From JAUSFM01 sp964343705 (GTDB lineage: Archaea > Nanobdellota > Nanobdellia > Woesearchaeales > UBA12501): a DNA stretch of 64,000 bases. The position numbers were made by a program, and so were the translations under genes. The notes under the pieces are model-generated. The model saw only the letters and a program-made list of their open reading frames with translations. It was not told where the DNA came from and made no database searches. Shown here piece by piece: positions 24,800 through 32,987 of the stretch; positions within the stretch are counted from its first letter, which is position 1, and the number at the start of each line of letters is the position of its first letter. The DNA is taken from contig CAYFJX010000008.1 in the NCBI GenBank assembly GCA_964343705.1, forward strand, positions 1-64,000, given 5' to 3'.

Positions 24800-26266
24800 A
24801 TGTGCGGCATTGCAGGAATTATCGGAGACAATTCTGACAAGGAAGCTGAAGGCTTAATTAGTAAGCTTTATCATAGAGGGCCAGACGACCAAGGCTATTG
24901 GAATAATGATAGCGCTCTTCTAGCTTCTACAAGGTTGATGATAACTAGTGATCAAGACGAAGGAGTACAACCATTCGTCAAAGGAGATTATGTGCTAGTC
25001 TTTAATGGTGAAATATTCAATTACAGATCATTAGGAACACATAAAACAGATACAGAAGTGTTGATGGACGGATTGATCCACGAGGGAAATTCTTTTCTTC
25101 AAAAATTGGATGGACAGTTTGCTTTAGCATTTTATGATGCTAAACATGATAAGATGTTGCTTGCTAGAGATCATTTGGGAAGAATGCCTCTATTCTATAC
25201 TCTTTCGGAAGATGGACGATTTATTTTTGCTTCTGAAGTGAAAGCAATATTTTCGGTTGGTGTGCAAGCTGAATTAAAAGAGGATGAAAATTTTAGATAC
25301 CAGTGGAGCAATCAGATACCAACGACAAATGAGACAATATTTGAAAATGTTTACCAAGTTCTGCCGGGTGAATTTTTGGTCATTAACAGGGGAGTTGGTA
25401 GGAGACAGTATTATACGCTTACACAACCACCTATTTTAGATAAACCTGAATCGTATTTTCTAGAACGGCTCCCAAGTATTTTGGAGGGTTCTGTTGCGAG
25501 AGAATTGACAGGGAATGCAAAAATAGGATTATCTTTCTCTGGAGGTGTAGATTCAACCATAGTGCTTAAGGTTTTAAGTGAAAGACTTCCGTATCGTCCT
25601 GTAGCAATCGCTGCTTTTCGTGATGAAGAACATTTTGATGTTGTAAGAGAAGCTTCTGAATTGTATGGAGCAGATCTTGTTGAACTAAAACTTGACAGAG
25701 GAATAGTAAAAGATCTCCCTAGAGTTCTTTATGCGACAGAAACGTATGGTATGGGACATGGAATTGAATTACTTCATTATGCGATATCAAAGGAAGCTAA
25801 GAAACGAGGAGTTAAAGTGTTTATGTGTGGAGCAGGAATAGATGAAGAATTTTTAGGATATGAACATTTTTCGGATTCTCCGTCAGCTGAAGAAAGATTT
25901 AATGAGACAAGTCAATTGTTTAATTCACATTTATATGTTAGAGATAGGACTAGAATGGCTCATGGAATTGAAGCTAGGTGTCCATTTGTTAATAGGCAGT
26001 TAGTTGAATTTGCGTTAAGAGTGCCGGTGCAGTATTGTGTTAATGAATCTGGGGCGAAGCAGGTCATGAGAAAAGCAGCTGGTACTTTTTTACCAGAAAA
26101 GTTTGCTAATTTGCCAAAAATTCAGTCTTACACTCACTCAAATATTTTTAGTTTGATACAGGAAGAGTTAGGAGTTAGAACAAATGAAGAATATATGGAG
26201 ATATGTCATGATTTGGTAAAGCAGATGTTTGTAGATGGAAAAGATGTTGATGCAGTGAAATTATAA
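24800..26266 (+). CDS. Asparagine synthetase-like amidotransferase
   Basis: A 488-aa protein. Cys2 (MCGIAGIIGD) is the glutaminase nucleophile, RGPDDQGYW and FNGEIFNYR complete the class II glutaminase domain, and LSFSGGVDST (about residues 244-253) is the PP-loop that adenylates a carboxylate. The end of the synthetase domain (SHLYVRDRTRMAHGIEARCP) is also present. It is shorter than bacterial AsnB (about 550 aa). Relatives in secondary metabolism amidate other acids or form beta-lactams, so asparagine need not be the product. Its stop lies 1 nt before the AGCGACCCC inverted repeat. Confidence 0.88.
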   Translation: MCGIAGIIGDNSDKEAEGLISKLYHRGPDDQGYWNNDSALLASTRLMITSDQDEGVQPFVKGDYVLVFNGEIFNYRSLGTHKTDTEVLMDGLIHEGNSFLQKLDGQFALAFYDAKHDKMLLARDHLGRMPLFYTLSEDGRFIFASEVKAIFSVGVQAELKEDENFRYQWSNQIPTTNETIFENVYQVLPGEFLVINRGVGRRQYYTLTQPPILDKPESYFLERLPSILEGSVARELTGNAKIGLSFSGGVDSTIVLKVLSERLPYRPVAIAAFRDEEHFDVVREASELYGADLVELKLDRGIVKDLPRVLYATETYGMGHGIELLHYAISKEAKKRGVKVFMCGAGIDEEFLGYEHFSDSPSAEERFNETSQLFNSHLYVRDRTRMAHGIEARCPFVNRQLVEFALRVPVQYCVNESGAKQVMRKAAGTFLPEKFANLPKIQSYTHSNIFSLIQEELGVRTNEEYMEICHDLVKQMFVDGKDVDAVKL

Positions 26267-26362
26267 AGCGACCCCCCATTTTAGTTTTTAGAAATTGCCC
26301 TATTAAATTAAATTTCTTTTTCATAGAAAAAGTCTAAATGTGCGTCAGCACCACAGACCCCC
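26267..26362 (-). repeat. Inverted, diverged copy of the cassette repeat
   Basis: Read on the plus strand, AGCGACCCCC, AGAAATTGCCCT and CACAGACCCCC occur in the same order as in the reverse complement of the 183-bp repeat, with different spacers between them. It is therefore a shortened opposite-orientation relative of R1 and R2, placed directly at the right end of the gene block and 126 bp before R2. Confidence 0.6.
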
Positions 26363-26375
26363 TCTTTTTTTAGAA

Positions 26376-26488
26376 CTCAAATTTTATTGAAACTAACATC
26401 CGAATTCAGATGTTAAGTTCGTCGAGTTACGAGTGACCGAAGGGAACGGAGTGGCGAGACCAAGATTTAACTCCGAAGGAGATTAAAT
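26376..26488. other. Intergenic hairpins before repeat R2
   Basis: No gene. The nested hairpin GATTTAA-CTCC-GAA-GGAG-A-TTAAATC (26464-26489) precedes the CGCAGAG start of R2. The same fold with different bases, GGTTTAA-GTTCC-GAA-GGAAC-A-TTAAACC, precedes the diverged copy at 27737, so the pairing is conserved. Confidence 0.55.
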
Positions 26489-26671
26489 CGCAGAGTAAAA
26501 TATGAGTTCCAATTAATTCGAGGCGAAGCCGAGTCATACTGTCCGTTAGGACTGGGGGTCTGTGTTCAATAGAAAAAGCGTAGCGTTACATCAAGAACAG
26601 GAAGAAAGGGCAATTTCTATTTTATCCAGCACGAAGTGCTACCCAGTTAAAGAGGTTAGGGGGTCGCTGTT
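26489..26671 (+). repeat. 183-bp direct repeat R2 (right flank of cassette)
   Basis: Identical by eye to 20567-20749, in the same orientation. The two copies bracket 5.7 kb with the Schlafen, TrmB, ACAD, PLP and amidotransferase genes. Homologous recombination between them would excise the block as a circle carrying one copy. Confidence 0.9.
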
Positions 26672-26704
26672 TTTGGAAAATTTAGTAGTAAAATATATAA
26701 ATAT

Positions 26705-26715
26705 CAAAGAACTTT
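26705..26715. promoter_or_regulatory. Shared CAAAGAACTTT word at both convergent promoters
   Basis: CAAAGAACTTT lies at 26705-26715, downstream of the antitoxin TATA box. It occurs again in inverted orientation at 27203-27213, in the toxin promoter region. The two sites flank the convergent gene pair and could be bound by one regulator. Confidence 0.4.
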
Positions 26716-26723
26716 AGGTTGAT

Positions 26724-26870
26724 ATGGAAACAGTTACAATCCCAAAAGAAGAATACGAAATGCTCAAGCACAAAGCCGAAGTAGATGAGGATTTATTAGT
26801 TTCATTAGTTAGAGGGCTTGAGGATATTAAAGCTGGTCGCATTAAGCCATGGAAAGGCTTCACAAATTAA
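26724..26870 (+). CDS. Small antitoxin candidate (48 aa)
   Basis: Encodes METVTIPKEEYEMLKHKAEV and a short acidic/basic helix ending IKPWKGFTN. The N-terminal strand V-T-I-P followed by a helix is typical of small archaeal antitoxins of the RelB/AbrB-like types. A TATA box (AAATATATAAAT, about 26690-26702) lies upstream. The frame is convergent with the RelE-like gene and overlaps its end by 11 nt, which is unusual. The assignment is based on size, composition and context. Confidence 0.6.
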   Translation: METVTIPKEEYEMLKHKAEVDEDLLVSLVRGLEDIKAGRIKPWKGFTN

Positions 26871-27174
26871 GCTTCTTTTTAATCTCTTCTTGATAGTGTG
26901 GAATGAGTGATTTTATCTTGTCAATAGCATCCTGTTGATCTTTCTTGGTGCTGATTGTTATCACAAAGACAACAACGTACTCCTCATACACAAGATAATA
27001 AACACGATAATTCATAATTTTCTTCTCTCTAAAGAAGGGATAACTTAATTGCTTTCCAACAAATGGATTATCCTCAAGTTGATCAATTTCTTTGGCGATT
27101 GCTCGTTGCAACTGTTTATCTAACTTTTTGTATCGCCTATCAAATTCATCTGTAGTGAAGATTTTGTAACCCAT
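26860..27174 (-). CDS. RelE/ParE-family toxin
   Basis: A 104-aa basic protein with the RelE-like order of helices and strands: FTTDEFDRRYKKLDKQLQRA, NPFVGKQLSYPFFREKKIMN, then YRVYYLVYEEYVVVFVITI. Family members cleave mRNA on the ribosome or inhibit gyrase. The RVYYLVYE strand corresponds to the R-x-x-Y core. Its promoter carries the same CAAAGAACTTT word as the antitoxin promoter (27203-27213 on the opposite strand), a possible shared operator. Confidence 0.8.
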   Translation of the reverse strand: MGYKIFTTDEFDRRYKKLDKQLQRAIAKEIDQLEDNPFVGKQLSYPFFREKKIMNYRVYYLVYEEYVVVFVITISTKKDQQDAIDKIKSLIPHYQEEIKKKLNL

Positions 27175-27260
27175 TTTTAATGGAAAAGATTGAATTGATA
27201 TAAAAGTTCTTTGGTAGTGTTTAAGCTGTTGCTGTACCCCACATTATCTTAAAAAATTGA

Positions 27261-27608
27261 TCGTACGATTCAGCAGCTTTGACAGCAGAACAGATAGCTG
27301 AATTTTTTGGTCAGATTGTTGAAGTCAGAAAAAAATATCCAAAAGAAGTTTTAGAAATAAAACCTCATGGAAATTTTGGACCAAGACCTGGATCAAAAGG
27401 AGAGACTTTAGCAAATGAAAATAGTTACTGTCCTGCTGGAAGGAATTTAGTTACAATTGATCCACAGAATAGAGTTTATGGCTGTCCATTCTCTATGCAT
27501 CCAAACAGTGTAATTGGTAGATATGAAAATGGACAAATAGTAATAGACAAAGAATTGCTTGGTGGAAGAAGAAATACCTGTATTACGCATCTTTTGACAT
27601 CAAGCTAG
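27261..27608 (+). pseudogene. C-terminal fragment of a radical-SAM (SPASM-like) protein
   Basis: The open frame (109 aa from a TTG at 27279) has ENSYCPAGRNLVTIDPQNRV followed by YGCPFSMHPNSVIGRYENG. This resembles the C-terminal auxiliary-cluster region of radical-SAM peptide-modifying or anaerobic maturase proteins (Cys, Gly-rich strand, Cys, IG). The N-terminal CxxxCxxC domain is absent and a TGA blocks the frame at 27258. It is probably the tail of a gene lost on insertion, although a short stand-alone protein cannot be excluded. Confidence 0.6.
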
Positions 27609-27660
27609 TTATTTCTTTTTTTTCAATTCTTGCCCATCTCATAATTCGCCCTTTCTCGAT

Positions 27661-27845
27661 TGGATTTAATTCGTGTTAAATCCTACCGACTACGAAGTGG
27701 GAGGTACAAGGTTTAAGTTCCGAAGGAACATTAAACCGCAGAGTAAAATTTAAGTTTACATCAATCACCCGAAGGGTTCATATATTTTAGGACTCTCTCA
27801 CGTTTTACATAAATTTAGAACATCAAGGGCAATCTCTACTTACAG
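27661..27845 (+). repeat. Diverged third copy of the cassette repeat with hairpins
   Basis: Contains GGATTTAA...TTAAATCC, then the nested hairpin GGTTTAA-GTTCC-GAA-GGAAC-A-TTAAACC (27711-27737), then CGCAGAGTAAAATTTAAG (compare CGCAGAGTAAAATATGAG in R1/R2), ACCC-GAA-GGGT, TTAGGACT and AAGGGCAATCTCTA. The order of shared words matches R1/R2, but the spacers have diverged. No gene between 27609 and 28015. Confidence 0.6.
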
Positions 27846-28015
27846 TTTTTACATCCGTTTATTTCGGCACAGAGTTTTTTTAGGGAGAACTTCTTTTAAT
27901 TAAGGTATTTGTGTGATTTTGATAAATGTATTTTTTTGGGGTTAGAATAGTGGTTGTTTTTTGTGTTTATTTTGTTTTTATTTGTTGTTTTTTTACTTTT
28001 TTAAGAGTGCTTTCG

Positions 28016-28936
28016 CTAGGTTGAGAGTAGGAATCGTAGTCGGTGGATGTTGTATGCTGCGTATTGGAATATTTGTTGTATGAATACTCTTCCTGTTGTG
28101 GTGAGTTTTGTTCGTCCTCCTTTGAAAACTCTACTAATTGTTGCTAAAGGATGTTCTCCTCGACAACGTGATTTTGTTATTCTTTTGTTCCGTAGTTTTT
28201 GTTTGGGTGTTAGGTTGCCTCTTTTCATTGTTGCGTTACCTTTTGCTTTTGTTGGTGACCCACTGTAACAACGATCACGTTTTATTATTTCATCTGGCTT
28301 TGCCAGATCAATATGCCCATCAAAAACTTTTGCAGTGGCAACTGCAAGCTTTGTCACTAGCTTAGTTCCTTCATCAACTTTGAAATGAGTTTTGTAACCA
28401 AAGAAACTTTTCTTTCCTTTCTTTGTCCATGTCGCGTCTTTATTACGACTTGTTTTTGCTTCCCTACCACGATTTATTTTATCACTACTCTGCTTTTTAC
28501 CAGGATCAGCAACAACAAAAGTCGCATCCTGAATTTTACCCTCTTTCAAAATAATATTGTTTTTAGCAAATTCTTTTTGGAGTGCACTCCAAAAAGAGTC
28601 AATCAAACCTTCTTCCTGAAGCCACTCACGATAAGCCCAAATAGTTTTAGCATCAGGAATATGAGCATAACCCAAAAAATTTCGAAAATCAAACCTGTTA
28701 TAACACTGATATTCAAGCTCCTCATCACTCACATTATGCCACGCCTGAAGACACAATACTTTAAGCATTACAACATGAGGTATCGGACGACGACCAGCTT
28801 TTTCAGGAGTCCTATCAGGAAGAGAACCAGCAAGAGCCCCCCAATCAACCAAATCATGCACCTCCTGCAAAACACACTTACGCTTAACAACCTCCTTAAA
28901 CTTCTCACTCAAAACAAAATCAACCAAAGTCCCCAT
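28016..28936 (-). mobile_element. IS5-type DDE transposase
   Basis: About 306 aa from MGTLVDFVLSEKF; upstream in-frame residues to 28975 are possible but less likely. It carries the IS5-like N-terminal region (RRPIPHVVMLKVLCLQAWHN, LSDEELEYQC-type helix, DAKTIWAYREWL), the first catalytic Asp in KIQDATFVVADPG and the HFKVDEGTKL strand. A later D is in HIDLAKPDE/RDRCYSG and the Glu in RCRGEHPLATI. It appears complete. I could not fix the terminal inverted repeats. Codon choice drifts from G/T-ending in the N-terminal half to A/C-ending in the C-terminal half. Confidence 0.85.
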
Positions 28937-29059
28937 AAAAAAACACCTCACTTTTTTATAAACTATCGACGACAAAACAAGTATAAATAATTTACTATTT
29001 CAAACAATTAATAGAAATTCTCTAAAGATAACTTTGAATTGGTGGATAGCTTAGGGGGG

Positions 29060-29381
29060 ACTTTTTATGTGCCTTTTAAAAACAACAGTAAAGGCTCTGG
29101 AAATGGTATGATTTGGAAGATAAATGTATCATTATTTCATGCTGAATAATGAAGAATATTTACAGCACTATCACTCAAGAAGCAACGCAGAAAGTACAGT
29201 AAACATGATAAAAAGTAAATTCGGAGATAGAGTAAGAAGTAAACTATGGACAGCACAGATTAATGAAGTGCTTTGTAAAATCATAGCCCATAATATCTGT
29301 TGTGTAATAATGGAAATGAACGAATTAGGATTAGAAAGCAATTTTTGCCCGAATAGTCAAGTAGTTGCCCGAAATGTCTAA
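29060..29381 (+). pseudogene. Frameshifted transposase remnant
   Basis: The frame from 29060 reads TFYVPFKNNSKGSGNGMIWK, and the C-terminal part then continues in another frame from 29124 (MYHYFMLNNEEYLQHYHSRS, NAESTVNMIKSKFGDRVRSK). Together they match the C-terminal end of an IS4/IS1182-like DDE transposase, including the catalytic Glu in the R-S-N-A-E-S-T motif. A frameshift lies near 29118-29123 and the N-terminal two thirds are missing. It is a decayed insertion sequence. Confidence 0.7.
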
Positions 29382-29452
29382 CTTTTCATGGACTTATCGG
29401 GCAAAGCCTACATGGACGCAAAGCTTATATAGCTCGAAACCCTTACGGAAAT

Positions 29453-30211
29453 ATGGTAAAAAGGTTAAAAAAAGAGCAGGTTGAGAATATATTTAGGCTT
29501 ACAAAAAAAGGCATATCACTAAATAGAATAGAGAAGATTACTGGTTTAAAAAAGACAACCATCTATTATCATTTTAGAAAGATTAAGCCTAAAACAACCC
29601 AACCAATAATAGTTAATTCAGAAAATGATGAGTTGATAGGTGAAGTTGTAGGCTTATTTGCAGGAGATGGATCTTGTGATATAATGAAAAAAGGCAAATA
29701 TAGAGTGAGACTCCATTTTAATATAACTGAAAAAGAATTTGTTAGAAAACTAAATGAAGATGTCCTAAAAAACATTTTTGGAAAAGAGCCCATGGTTTTT
29801 AGACAGGAAAATAGATTAAATCTTTGCTATTACTCAAAAAACATTCATTTGTTACTTAACACTTACCTGACTTGGGATAAGTCAAGGAGAAAAACTTATT
29901 CTGTACAATTAAAGACACATAATCACCCCCTGGCTTTTTGTAAAGGTTTTATAAGAGGTTCTTTAGATAGTGATGGGTGTTTATCTGACAAAAAAATCAG
30001 TTTCGCAACAGTGTCACCTGGCTTAAAGGACAACATATCTTTTTTTCTGGAACAATTAGACATAAAACATTCAGTAAGAAAATATAAAGAGAAGAGATCA
30101 AACAGAAAGGACATTTACCACATTAATGTTATGAGAAAAGAACATGGTAGATTCATGGACATCATAAAACCAAGGAATATAAAGGGACTGAATGCACCAG
30201 CCGAGATTTGA
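29453..30211 (+). CDS. LAGLIDADG homing endonuclease with HTH, overlapping a tRNA
   Basis: A 252-aa protein. The N-terminal HTH (LNRIEKITGLKKTTIYYHF) is followed by two LAGLIDADG-type helices: LIGEVVGLFAGDGSCD (about residues 61-76) and CKGFIRGSLDSDGCLSD (about 163-179), each with its catalytic Asp. A TATA box (TTATATAG, about 29425-29432) 20-30 nt upstream fits leaderless expression. The last eight codons and the TGA are the antisense of the tRNA-Gly 3' half, and the stop lies directly next to the tRNA intron. It may be the endonuclease that mobilises that intron or protects its site. Confidence 0.85.
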   Translation: MVKRLKKEQVENIFRLTKKGISLNRIEKITGLKKTTIYYHFRKIKPKTTQPIIVNSENDELIGEVVGLFAGDGSCDIMKKGKYRVRLHFNITEKEFVRKLNEDVLKNIFGKEPMVFRQENRLNLCYYSKNIHLLLNTYLTWDKSRRKTYSVQLKTHNHPLAFCKGFIRGSLDSDGCLSDKKISFATVSPGLKDNISFFLEQLDIKHSVRKYKEKRSNRKDIYHINVMRKEHGRFMDIIKPRNIKGLNAPAEI

Positions 30212-30291
30212 ATTTCCGAACGCTCAGTCCCAAAACGTTTCTCGGACCGCCGGCTTGGAAGGCCAGAATCCTACCATTAGACTACTGGTGC
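30193..30291 (-). tRNA. tRNA-Gly(TCC) with a 28-nt intron in the T arm
   Basis: Acceptor GCACCAG/CTGGTGC, anticodon arm CTGGC-CTTCCAA-GCCGG (TCC, Gly), and T stem CCGAG/CTCGG with loop TTCAAAT. Between the 5' T-stem strand and the T loop lie 28 extra bases (plus-strand 30213-30240) that can form a short AACG/CGTT helix. Removing them gives a standard tRNA of 71 nt. CCA is not encoded. The exact splice points may shift by a base or two. Confidence 0.85.
30213..30240 (-). other. Inferred intron in tRNA-Gly
   Basis: A 28-nt insertion between the T-stem 5' strand and the T loop, a non-canonical archaeal intron position. Its ends pair as a bulge-helix-bulge-like structure using AACG and CGTT. Confidence 0.7.
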
Positions 30292-30391
30292 ATTAAGCAA
30301 AAAGAGAAATAAGTCGTTTATAAAGGTTTCTACCCTTATACAGCCTCAAATAGTCGAAAAGTATAAATAGGCACGTTTTAAAAGGGTGTAC

Positions 30392-31048
30392 ATGACACCG
30401 GATAAAGATTCAGTTATGGTCATTTGCGCCCATTCAGACGACCAAGTTATTGGAGTAGGTGGCACCCTTGCAAAATACATTGAAGAAGGCAAGGATGTTA
30501 ATGTAATCATATTCTCATATGGTGAAAAATCACACCCTTGGCTTAAGAAAGAGATCATTGCTGAAACAAGAGTGCAAGAATCTGAAGAAGCAGCCAAGGT
30601 TCTGGGCATTACAGGAACACAATTCCTTGGACTTAATGAAGGTAAATTCAAAGAAGAAATCAAGGAAAAAAACATTGACAAAGAACTTACTGCATTGCTC
30701 AAGAAGCATCAGCCAACAAGAATATTTACGCACTCTCCAGACGATCCACATCCAGACCATAAAGCTCTTAGCAAGTTTCTCACATCATTCTGTGAAAAAA
30801 TTAACTATCCTGGCGATGTATATTGTTTTGATGTGTGGACACCAGTAAGCACAAAAAAGAGTGAAATGCCAAAAATGGTTGTGGATATCAGTGAAACATT
30901 CAAGAAGAAGAGAAAAGCACTTAATTGTTTTAAGAGTCAAAAATGGAATGCTATACTCCCTTTAATGTTTAGTATTTGGTGGGGAGCGTGGAAAAATGGA
31001 AGAAAAAACAGCTGCAAGTATGCAGAAGTATTTTACAAACTAAGGTGA
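30392..31048 (+). CDS. PIG-L/LmbE-family N-deacetylase
   Basis: About 218 aa. The zinc signature AHSDDQ (H-x-D-D) follows the first strand, and the second zinc ligand motif HSPDDPHPDHKAL lies near residues 114-126. Family members remove N-acetyl from GlcNAc-linked lipids or thiols. The ATG at 30392 is chosen because a TATA box (TATAAATA, 30362-30369) lies about 25 nt upstream, implying a leaderless mRNA; a GTG two codons earlier is possible. The GT4 gene starts 3 nt after the stop, a deacetylase/GT pairing familiar from GPI-anchor, mycothiol and bacillithiol synthesis. Confidence 0.88.
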   Translation: MTPDKDSVMVICAHSDDQVIGVGGTLAKYIEEGKDVNVIIFSYGEKSHPWLKKEIIAETRVQESEEAAKVLGITGTQFLGLNEGKFKEEIKEKNIDKELTALLKKHQPTRIFTHSPDDPHPDHKALSKFLTSFCEKINYPGDVYCFDVWTPVSTKKSEMPKMVVDISETFKKKRKALNCFKSQKWNAILPLMFSIWWGAWKNGRKNSCKYAEVFYKLR

Positions 31049-31051
31049 ACA

Positions 31052-32188
31052 ATGAAAAAAAAGGTTGTGATAGTAACTGATAATTTCATCCCAAAAAGGG
31101 ATGGAGTAACACGCTTTCTAAAGAATGTTGTACAAGAAATTAGTGATAAATACACCATCACTATTCTGGCACCTTCATACAGTAGTTCATACACCACAGA
31201 AGAATTTCATGGTGCAAGTGTTATTCGTTTTCCGGTTTCAAGACTTGTAGGATTAGGAGGCTACAATGCAGTACTTGTGAGACCAAGCAAAATAAAACCC
31301 TACCTGCATGATGCAGACATTGTCTGGCTTAATAGTATGTCACCCTTTTGTACTTCTGCTTTGCGAGCTGCAAAACAATTGGACAAACCAGTTATTGCCT
31401 ACAAGCATGCGATTGACTGGGATCTAGCGTCACACATGGCAGTTAAGTCAAAGATGATGAAGAAGTTGGTACGCTTTGGCCTTAAACAACCATTAAAGTA
31501 CTTGTACAACAAGTGCGATCTTGTAATGGTCTCATCAAAGAACATTGCACGACACCTAACTGAGCAAGGTATTAAGACCAAGAAAACAATTATTCCATTG
31601 GGTGTTGATTGTGATTCATTTGTTGCTACAAAAGATAAAGATGCTGCAAAGGAAAAGCTAGGAATTAACGCTGAGCGTATAGTTGTGGGGTACTGCGGCC
31701 GTCTGAGTACTGAGAAGGATATTCCAACACTTGTAAAAGCCTTTTCTCGATTGCACCATCGTTATTTTAATTTATACCTCCTTATTGTAGGAGATGGTAA
31801 TAGGAAAACAGTGACAGAATATGCAAAAAAGAATTATAGGATCACTGGCATGGTTGATGATGTTGTTCCCTACCTGCAAGCAATGGATATTTTTGTGTTG
31901 CCTTCTCTGACTGAGACTACTTCCTTGGCAACATTGGAAGCCATGAGTTGCGGTGTTCCTCCTATTGCAACACCAGTGGGGCATGTACGAGAGTATATTG
32001 AAAATAACTTTAATGGTATGCTGTTCCCTCGTGAAAATGTTGACGTGTTACAAGGACGCATTGAAAAGCTCATCAAAGATCCTGTAAAGCGAAAGCGAAT
32101 GGGGGAATTGGCTAGGAAGACAATAACGACAAAATATAGTTGGGAAAGGACTATTGTACAGATAGATAGGGTATTAAGTAAGTATTGA
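31052..32188 (+). CDS. GT4-family glycosyltransferase
   Basis: A 378-aa GT-B enzyme. The N-terminal Rossmann half starts VVIVTDNFIPKRDGVTRFL. The C-terminal half has GYCGRLSTEKDIPTLVKAF and the GT4 donor motif E-x7-E (SLTETTSLATLEAMSCG, about residues 285-301). It retains the anomeric configuration of a nucleotide-sugar donor. With the neighbouring deacetylase it probably builds a glycolipid or glycoconjugate head group. Confidence 0.92.
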   Translation: MKKKVVIVTDNFIPKRDGVTRFLKNVVQEISDKYTITILAPSYSSSYTTEEFHGASVIRFPVSRLVGLGGYNAVLVRPSKIKPYLHDADIVWLNSMSPFCTSALRAAKQLDKPVIAYKHAIDWDLASHMAVKSKMMKKLVRFGLKQPLKYLYNKCDLVMVSSKNIARHLTEQGIKTKKTIIPLGVDCDSFVATKDKDAAKEKLGINAERIVVGYCGRLSTEKDIPTLVKAFSRLHHRYFNLYLLIVGDGNRKTVTEYAKKNYRITGMVDDVVPYLQAMDIFVLPSLTETTSLATLEAMSCGVPPIATPVGHVREYIENNFNGMLFPRENVDVLQGRIEKLIKDPVKRKRMGELARKTITTKYSWERTIVQIDRVLSKY

Positions 32189-32211
32189 GTGAATAGTATG
32201 TGTAAAACAAG

Positions 32212-32967
32212 ATGGCCTTCAGATATAACCTCTTACAAAGAATACTAAAGAAAGTATATAGAAAATTCGATCCAGTTCCAAAGTCTCCTTGGACCCAGGG
32301 TCCTGTCTCTGATATTTGCGAAATCAATCTTGTACCCCCAGAAAAATTAAAAATCTTCTTTGCTAAGTGCATAAAAACATTGCAAAAAAGTAAGGGAAAA
32401 GATATAGGTGCGTATCTTGAATTCGGAGTTTTTAATGGGTCTTCAATGGCAAGCATGTATCAAACAGCAAAAAACATGGGGCAAGACTCAATGCAGTTTT
32501 TTGGGTTTGATGCATTCAGAGGACTACATAAGAATGCGGAAAAAGAGGATGGAGGAGTTTGGAAAAGAGGTCACTATTCTTGCTCATTTGCAAACCTGAA
32601 AAAGTGCTTAAAGAAAAAAAGCGTTAATCCAAGCAAGATCAATTGGATCAGAGGATGGTATAATACCACACTAAATAAGCAAACAATCAAAAAATATAAA
32701 ATTAAAAATCCTGGTATAGTTTTCATTGATTGTGACACATATAGTGCATCAAAAAAAGTACTTGACTTTGTTACTCCCCTAATCACCAGACCAGTCATTA
32801 TATGTCTTGATGACTGGAAACTAAATGATCTTGACATTAAAGGAATGGGAGAATATAGAGCCTTCAATGAGTTCTTGGAAAAAAATACCCATTTGCAAGC
32901 ACAAGAGATGAGGTCTTATAACCGGAAATCAAAGGCATTTCTGGTCATGCCAAAAAACAAAGGTTAA
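32212..32967 (+). CDS. TylF-like SAM-dependent methyltransferase
   Basis: A 251-aa protein. YLEFGVFNGSSMASM is the SAM-binding loop, FFGFDAFRGL the acidic end of beta2, and FIDCDTYSASKKVLDFVTPL with IICLDDW the metal/substrate region of the TylF (macrocin O-methyltransferase) family. It follows the glycosyltransferase by 23 bp and may methylate the same glycan. Confidence 0.83.
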   Translation: MAFRYNLLQRILKKVYRKFDPVPKSPWTQGPVSDICEINLVPPEKLKIFFAKCIKTLQKSKGKDIGAYLEFGVFNGSSMASMYQTAKNMGQDSMQFFGFDAFRGLHKNAEKEDGGVWKRGHYSCSFANLKKCLKKKSVNPSKINWIRGWYNTTLNKQTIKKYKIKNPGIVFIDCDTYSASKKVLDFVTPLITRPVIICLDDWKLNDLDIKGMGEYRAFNEFLEKNTHLQAQEMRSYNRKSKAFLVMPKNKG

Positions 32968-32987
32968 AGAGAAAGATAAAAAAGAAA

